Positions 57,184 through 64,000 of a DNA stretch of 64,000 nt are shown piece after piece. The translations under genes and the position numbers were made by a program. Position 1 is the first letter of the stretch; the number at the start of each line of letters is the position of its first letter. The notes under the pieces were generated by a model. It had not been told where the DNA came from. It was given only the letters and a program-made list of their open reading frames with translations, and ran no database searches. Location of the stretch: positions 29,345,900 through 29,409,899 of the forward strand of contig NC_081546.1 in assembly GCF_901000735.1 (NCBI RefSeq), in the 5' to 3' direction. This DNA comes from Corylus avellana (taxonomy: Eukaryota; Streptophyta; Magnoliopsida; Fagales; Betulaceae).

Positions 57184-58897
57184 CAAACAAACAAACAAAC
57201 AAATTCAATGCTTCAAAATATGGAATTATGATTGGAGTCCAACGTTTGAAATAAAATGAGAAAAAGAAATATAATTTGTCTTTCCTTGTTCATGTTGAAA
57301 ATGTTAGATAATCCTATCACAAAGATTAAAATGAATTCCTAATAATTTCTTTGACAAATATAAAATCTTTTTTTTTTTTTTTTTTAATTTTTTTAATTTT
57401 TTTTTGCCATGTTAAAATAGTATTCTCTATACGAGAAATTATTAGTGTCAATATTTTCCCAATATTTTCTTATAAATTCAATAAATAAACTATTAGATTT
57501 ATATAGTTCAAATAAGTCTATAAATCCAGTGGTTAATTTGTAAGATGATATGAAAAAAATATTGACAAAGGGTCCCGCCCGGTTTGCTAAAAATCCTAAC
57601 AATCATACCAAATGAATAATAATTTGATAATGGAACATATCTTAAGGGGTTATTTAATCAATTTTTTAAACCTAAAGAGTATTTAATAAATAAACAAATA
57701 AATAAAACGTCAACAACCCCTGTATTTTTTCATTTTTTTTTTAACTGCATTTCTTATTAAATATCACTTCGGATTGTAACTTGAAAGATACATCATACTG
57801 CACTTGATTAAGAGAGGAGACCAACTGCAATAAGGACGAGTTTATTGTGATGGAGCACCGATTTGATATTTCCACCGGTGTTTAACACATTCTCCCTATG
57901 CAATTCTCACAGGTCACAAAGAAAATAATAAATAAATAGGTCACATCCAAATGTCAACTAAATAAAGAAATATTTATATGAACCTATTTATTCATTTAAT
58001 AATCATACCTATCATGCAAATCAATGATTTGGTTTTGTTCTTGATTGTCATATGTGCAATTGTGCTGTTGAACAGATCTACATTATGGTCTAGAGGAAGA
58101 AGATGAAGATAGATATTTGAGACAAACTTTTCTTTCGAACTACATTGGAAGAAATTCTTCAAACCCAGTATAAAAGAATCACATGCATTTTAGATACATA
58201 TCAGATTAACAGATTGAATTTGAGGAAATTCTTCCACCCCAATTTAGAGAAAAATGAAACTCTTTTCCTATGTCAACCAGGCTTTTCTGGTATATAGCCT
58301 AATATTATGATGTGGGCAAGCAGGATTGGTCACAAGGTCGAATAGATCAGGTTGAATACATTTTTAGTCACACCAAAAGCAATAATAAATAGAATACAAT
58401 TTCTATGAGCTGTCAATAATAGCCTTGAAGAAAACATTTATTGCCTCCATTGCAACTTGCAAACTGCAATATGACTTGTGATTGAGCAACCTACACTAGA
58501 TTCCATGGCAATTTCCTAGGTGGCTGATATACCATTAATCTCTCAAACAAAATATGTCAAAATCTGAGGTCTTTTTTGACATGGAACCTCACAAAGACAT
58601 GACCCTTTGGACTTACCCTTTAGAGTAAACCCCGACACGACCCCACCCGCCAAAACCATGTATAAGGTAATTCAAAGGTCCAATATTTATTCAAAGTGAT
58701 TAGAATATTTACATTACTGTGCATCATCTTTGAAAGAACATGTGGCAGCATAAAATAAGAAATGAAAGCAAAAGATATGATAATCTTGCACATTGATGAT
58801 AATGGAAGTATAGTGCCACAATTAGCTCATTTACAAGGAACTAAAAATAAATCTGAGTGAACTTAGAAATGTTAAATTTCAATGAATTATATGATAT
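57181..58897. other. Intergenic, 3' side of the G-patch gene
   Basis: AT-rich with T-runs near 57370-57405. No gene, tRNA or clear element is seen. The right edge is the likely 3' UTR of the minus-strand G-patch gene. Confidence 0.5.
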
Positions 58898-61800
58898 CTA
58901 ACCTTTGGCACCTAATCCTCGAGATTTTGGTTGCCTAACAGCAACCAAAGGATTGACTATCCCTTGTGAACTTTTGCCTAAGCCCATGCCTTCCACGAAA
59001 CCCATCTTTGCCATCATCTTTGATCCAAATCCCTTTGTGTGCCTTTCAAAAGATCCAATCTTTTGGGACTTGTTCCTTATTGAGTCACCACCATGGACTT
59101 CCATCTTTTGGGATTTGGTCCTTGCTGGGTCGTCACTGGAGTTAGAGAATTCCACACCCAATCCCAGCGATTTAGGGCGTTGGACAGCTTCAATGGGCTC
59201 TGCCATACCTTGACCATCCTTTCCTAACCCTCCACCTTCAATAAATCCCATTTTAGCCATCATTCTAGATCCAAATCCCTTAGTGTGTACCTCAAATGAA
59301 CCATAGCTTGTGGTGCCAACTACGCCTTTATTTTTACGATTTTCATCCATCTCTTGTGAATCAACGGCTGTAATCTCAACAGCATCTGATTGCATTGTAC
59401 CACTTGATACAAATGACATGGGTTGATTGGCATATGAACTCTTTTTTCCATTCTGTTTCTTCTCACTTGCTTCACCACTGCCCTTAGCAGTCTTCTTTAC
59501 CCTGTTTCTACCTCCGGATCTTACGTTGGAGCCCTCAGTCACAACAAAATCAGCATCCTCATTGCCAGCACCTATCAGCTGAAACTCATGATGAAATAAT
59601 TAAACTTAGGTTTCCCGGAGTGACATACAGAGATTATTCTAAGTAGAAAAATAGAAATCTTCAGAGCACAAATGGAACAACTATGCTAGTTCTTAGTGTG
59701 CACTTTAATAAAAGTTTGAACCTTTTCCAGGCGAAGTTTGTCATTGGACGATGGCATGCAAGTGTGTTGTGTTCGCACCACTGTTACAAATCTGGAAAAA
59801 CCAAAATAACAGTTAGTTTGGATTCAACTTTATGTTAACCACGTACAAAGTACATTTGTGTCTGAATATGTATATTAACATAAATATACACGATACACAC
59901 ATACATTTGTTATGAACATAAATATACACATACACATGTTTATATACCTTTTCTTTCCAGAACCTTGGCAGCCACTTCGCAAGCGATATATCGCAGCTAA
60001 CCGTTGCACCTAAAATATTCAAAAACAGTTTATATCAATGAAAGATTCGTGACATTTCTTGGAGTTATTTTAAAAGCACATTAAATATAATCCATAAAGG
60101 CACAAAAACCACTAGTTAAAACTTGAGTAGCAGGATGGACATTAGTTCCTAACTTCGATGCTGCTCAGAGTTCATGCCCAAGATTTTCAGCTTTTTAATT
60201 ACTCAATCCAGAATTTCATACCTCTCAGGTGGTTGTTATTATTTCTTTCCAGGAAACTTCAATAAAACTATTAATTTAGCAAAAGCTCTTAAACCTTCTG
60301 ACTAAATCCTATCCCTCACCAAAATTAAGCAAAAGTTTCATTGCTAAAACCTCACTGGACAGTTACAACAATGCTTGAACAGAAAAAATTGGGACAAGAA
60401 CTCCATTATAATGATTAGAAAATAGATTGAAGTAGTTTTTGGCAACAAAATGCCTAAACCTTTCTTATCTCATTTTGTTTGAGAAGTTAGATTTAGAGAT
60501 TTAGACCACAGTTTCTGCTACCATTGACAGCCCCTTGTAAAACGTTGGCAAAGCTTTAATTCTGTTAATAAATGAGACTCACCAGCGTCCACACTTGATG
60601 CATTTGTCATATTGTAATTATTTAAGTGCAGCAGATAGAATGAGACGTCAACTTCATAAAAATCCGAAACTTATTAAATCTAAGTCACTTGTCAATATAC
60701 TACTGGAAATTCTGCTCTCAGGTTTGCATTAAACATTCTTCTCTAAGTAATAAACTTTTAGGATGAAATAAAATCGACCAAAGCAAATCAATAGCACTTG
60801 ACAGGTTTATATTCTAATCACATATAAGATCACTCATGTTGATAGTGTGGTTCTTGGGTTTTTTGGTGAGGTTGAAGAGAAGGAAGGGAGATTAACAAAA
60901 AGTTTCTTACCTGGGAACAATCGCGGGAATGCATAGGTTGAAAAGAAAACATATCTACTCCACCCAACACAATCTGCTCTAGTTTCTACAGTTCAGAACA
61001 ATAAAGCTGTTAGCACTACTGAAAAATAAAATACATGGAATCAGCTTCAAAAAACTCAGTATTATATTTAGAAATCCCTATCTAACTTGAAGGTTAATAT
61101 TTGAAAAAGCAAAAGGTTTATATCCAGTAATTGAATTGATGGATTAGCAAAGAAGGATTCTTGCACTTAAATAACTGGTAATAATGGTAAAAGAACTATA
61201 TAAAAAAATCTGCATTTGGAATGCTAAGATCTATGAGAAAATATCAAAGAAAACTTATGGGGTATGCCCACAATCAAAAGCTAAAAAACCACACTATTAA
61301 CATCAATATACAAATATTAACAACAATTAACTTTTTTTTGATAAGTACAAATGAACAACTATTCCATGATTTCGTTGGAAATGAAAACAACAAAAGGAAA
61401 GAATACAGCATTAAGTTTCTTGTTTTCCTTTTACCGAGTTTATTTTCTCCAAATCAACACCCCGGAGCAGCATCCTCTCCCGGCGCTTCACAGCAAGCAT
61501 TTCTTTACGATGTTTCTTTTTGGTACCTGAATCTTAAGTGTATTAGAAGGATTTACATCATGAATTGAAGGCAGGCCCCCTGCCTTTAGTTTAGCAGACC
61601 AACCCAAATAACAGACGAATAAATTCGAGCTTAAACATGTGAATGTGCACACAGACACTGTTTCAGATGTGTGTTGATGCTGCTGCCTATATGTGCACAG
61701 CACACCACCACACCCAAAAACGAAGATAGGAATAGATGATTAACTCATCCCAATATTCTAACTAAAGCCAGCATTTAGACAGCACTATTAATTACATGCA

Positions 61801-63910
61801 TCCCGGGATTCACAGATTTGAGCAAAACTTACCAGGAAAGTTTCTGGAATATTTACTCTTTTGATCCTCCATAGGCCAAGATCGAGGAAACTTAGCAACA
61901 TGCTTCTTTTTCGCAGAACCAGATCTAGGATCCTTTACGAGCATAAGGTCATCTATAGTCGATGACCAATTATTTCTGGAAGCTAAAGAGTTGCTCTTCC
62001 TTGGTTTGGGCTTCTTCATACCATATTCCCTGGATGCCTCCTGGAGAGCAATTCCACCGAACTTCTCTACAGTCTCATTCAAGCAACTGCTAGAAGAACT
62101 ATCGTCATCCGACGCATCCAACGCTGTTTTCATCAACCGTTTGGTTTCCAAAATATTGTCGCTTCCACCAATTCCTTCTAAGTAATCCTTTGCAATTTCT
62201 GCATCAATATCTGAATCACTATCAGATGAGTCATCAGAACCATCACTTTCAGATGATCCCACCACTTCTCCAGGCTCAGATGCTTCTGTGCTTCCCTCAT
62301 CTAGTGACTCCCTATAGTCATCCTCATTACCTTCCTCATCAGATATATCCCGGGTGTACAATTTTATGCCTCCAATTGACAAAAACCCCGAATTGTTTTT
62401 TGGAGGTGACACCACATCCAAAGCTTCTTCACGCATCTGACCTACCTTACAACTAATACCCTCATCAGCATCCATTTCCTTCTCAGAAGATGACAACTCT
62501 TGATCTTCCATTTGCTTCAAGGACCCTCCAATTCCATTTGGGGTTCCTTCAGGTTCAGAATGGAATCCCAACCCTTGATGAGTGCCATCACCCAAAACAA
62601 ATTCCGAATTGTATTCATAAGTATACTCCACGTCTTGGGGCTCTGAAAATGGTGTTTTGTCTACATAAGCAACAATTCGAGCCTCCTTTGAATCCACTAG
62701 AACAATAGGGTGCGACTCATCTATGTCGTTATCTCCATTATTACCCTCCTGTTAAAACACCATATTGTTCTAGGTAAATATTTCAGGAAGTAGAACTTAC
62801 AATGCTTCAATTAAATCACAAATATTCCCAAAAAAATTTCACTAGAAAGAAAATATTCAGGAAAAGTTTCCAAGCAATGAAGAACTATCTACAGCTGAGC
62901 CTCAGGAAAATTTTTCCAAGGAAATATTCCTGATAAAATCGCGCCTTGCAGGATATAACAAAAATATGAACCCAAAATAAAAAAACAAAATCATTTTCAT
63001 TTTCATTCTAATACGCACCCACCTTGGGAAACCCAAGTTACTTTAGATCAGTCTCCTATTCTACGTGAAAAAAGCTTGCCCAACATAGTTCTTGGACTCG
63101 GACAACTAAATTAAATTTCTATAAATGATAAAATTTATAATAGATCCCCCCAAAAAAGATGAGAAAAAAGAAAGAAAGAAAGAAGATTTTATCGGATACG
63201 TAATACCTGATGGCCGAGGGTAGGGTATTCATATCCGATAGCATTACCGTCCGATTTCCGAGAGTCGCTTTTAGAACCAGAAGCTTTGCTTCGATAAGAC
63301 CTTCCAGATTTGGACCCAGACCCAGATTTGTCATTCGGATTAGCGTTTGTTCCTGCAAATTCAACACCAAAGATATTTTTTTTTAGAAAAAAAGAAATGC
63401 AAGAACCCAGAAATATAAATACATATAATTACAGACTCACCTCCACTTGCCCCAAGTTTGGTCGCTCAGAAATTGCAGGAAGACAAAAAAAAAAAAAAAA
63501 TTCCCATCATAACCCAGTTCAAGCCATTGAACCATATACCCAAATCGAGAATAAATTTTTCATTTTTACCTCAAAAAGAAACGAAATGGTCGGGTTTTTT
63601 TTTCAAAAATTTATTATTTCCCTTTGTTTTCCCAGCAACCAAACACCAGCTTTCAGCCAATATATCACAGAAGTTAAAACAAAGAGAAAGTATTTAAGAG
63701 AGATAGAGACGGGGAAGGACCTCGAGAAGTGCTAGCAGACGAGGGATTTCGTTGCCAATCAGATAAGAAACCGCCCTCAACGAAAAGAGCCGCTTTGACA
63801 CCTCCTCCTCCTCCTCCTCCTCCTCCCCCTCTTCTTCTTCTGCTCTTGCTGCCGCTACTATTGTTGCTGTGGTCGTGGGTGGTGGTGTTTCTTCTTCTAC
63901 CTCCAGCCAT
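58898..63910 (-). CDS. R3H-like and double G-patch protein (eight exons), SQS1-like
   Basis: Exons are 63721-63910, 63207-63352, 61833-62748, 61435-61526, 60911-60985, 59948-60009, 59722-59791 and 58898-59578; all GT-AG and in phase, giving 743 residues. The start MAGGRRRN, the first ATG in frame, is followed by a run of ten glycines (about 28-37). The middle (about 200-330) is strongly acidic with Ser/Asp repeats. Around 466-503 a segment RDCSQVQRLAAIYRLRSGCQ with KKRFVTVVRT looks like an R3H nucleic-acid-binding domain, but its usual His is Gln. Two G-patches follow at about 615-658 and 696-740, both with HTKGFGS(R/K)MMAKMGF. G-patch proteins activate DEAH helicases such as Prp43. The layout matches Arabidopsis At3g09850 and yeast Sqs1/Pfa1, a Prp43 partner in splicing and ribosome making; that role is inferred here. 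Confidence 0.92.
63799..63826. repeat. (CTC)n microsatellite coding polyglycine
   Basis: About nine CTC units lie inside exon 1 of the G-patch gene and encode the glycine run on the minus strand, so length changes would keep the frame. Confidence 0.9.
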
Positions 63911-64000
63911 GGCTTCAGAGGTATATTGCACTGTGATTGGATTCGGAGCCTCCTACAACATGGCACTCTCAAAGGGTCGATTGCCTTTGACACCTGCACG

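Noticed and set aside
63694..63999. Glutamate-rich frame overlapping the G-patch first exon
   Set aside because: It is another frame of the same GC-rich CTC/CTT run; the spliced MAGGRRRN frame fits the family.

Overview
The window is nuclear DNA from a flowering plant, most likely a woody eudicot of the rosid group. It is AT-rich. Its genes are spread out, broken by GT-AG introns and coded on either strand, and the space between them is full of small transposable elements. The encoded proteins have clear plant relatives (sugar transporter STP7, plastid adenylate kinase AMK5, TMN/EMP70, DC1 proteins, DUF247). The species cannot be fixed from sequence alone.

Layout. 1-3.4 kb: a 371-bp tandem duplication, a SINE and a decayed LINE. 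3.8-6.4 kb (-): two-exon gene for a mitochondrial-type bS6 ribosomal protein. 9.5-10 kb (+): intronless gene for a small PNRC-like protein. 13.1-16.5 kb (-): four-exon STP7-like hexose/H+ symporter. 17-22 kb: repeats, including a 299-bp SINE and a 772-bp foldback element. 22.2-29.5 kb (-): 19-exon plastid adenylate kinase with a DUF1995 tail (AMK5). 30-51 kb: a repeat-rich block holding a broken DUF247 gene, several non-autonomous hAT and Mutator-type elements, a 5.9-kb composite hAT element with a decayed transposase, an intact DC1-domain gene and a truncated second DC1 copy. 52.2-54.2 kb (-): intronless TMN11-like endomembrane protein 70. 56-57 kb: LINE and SINE remnants. 58.9-63.9 kb (-): eight-exon gene for an R3H plus double G-patch protein.

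How the genes relate. These are mostly unconnected housekeeping genes, not a gene cluster. From memory, AMK5 and TMN11 are neighbours in Arabidopsis (At5g35170 and At5g35160). If so, this window keeps an old gene pair that about 23 kb of transposons, DC1 copies and a DUF247 relic now separates. I rebuilt exon borders by hand from GT/AG sites and reading phase. All multi-exon models close in phase except the AMK5 exon 1/exon 2 join, which is flagged.

No new functional system was found. The most informative structures are the composite hAT with 1.2-kb inverted arms and a set of insertions whose exact target-site duplications can be read directly.
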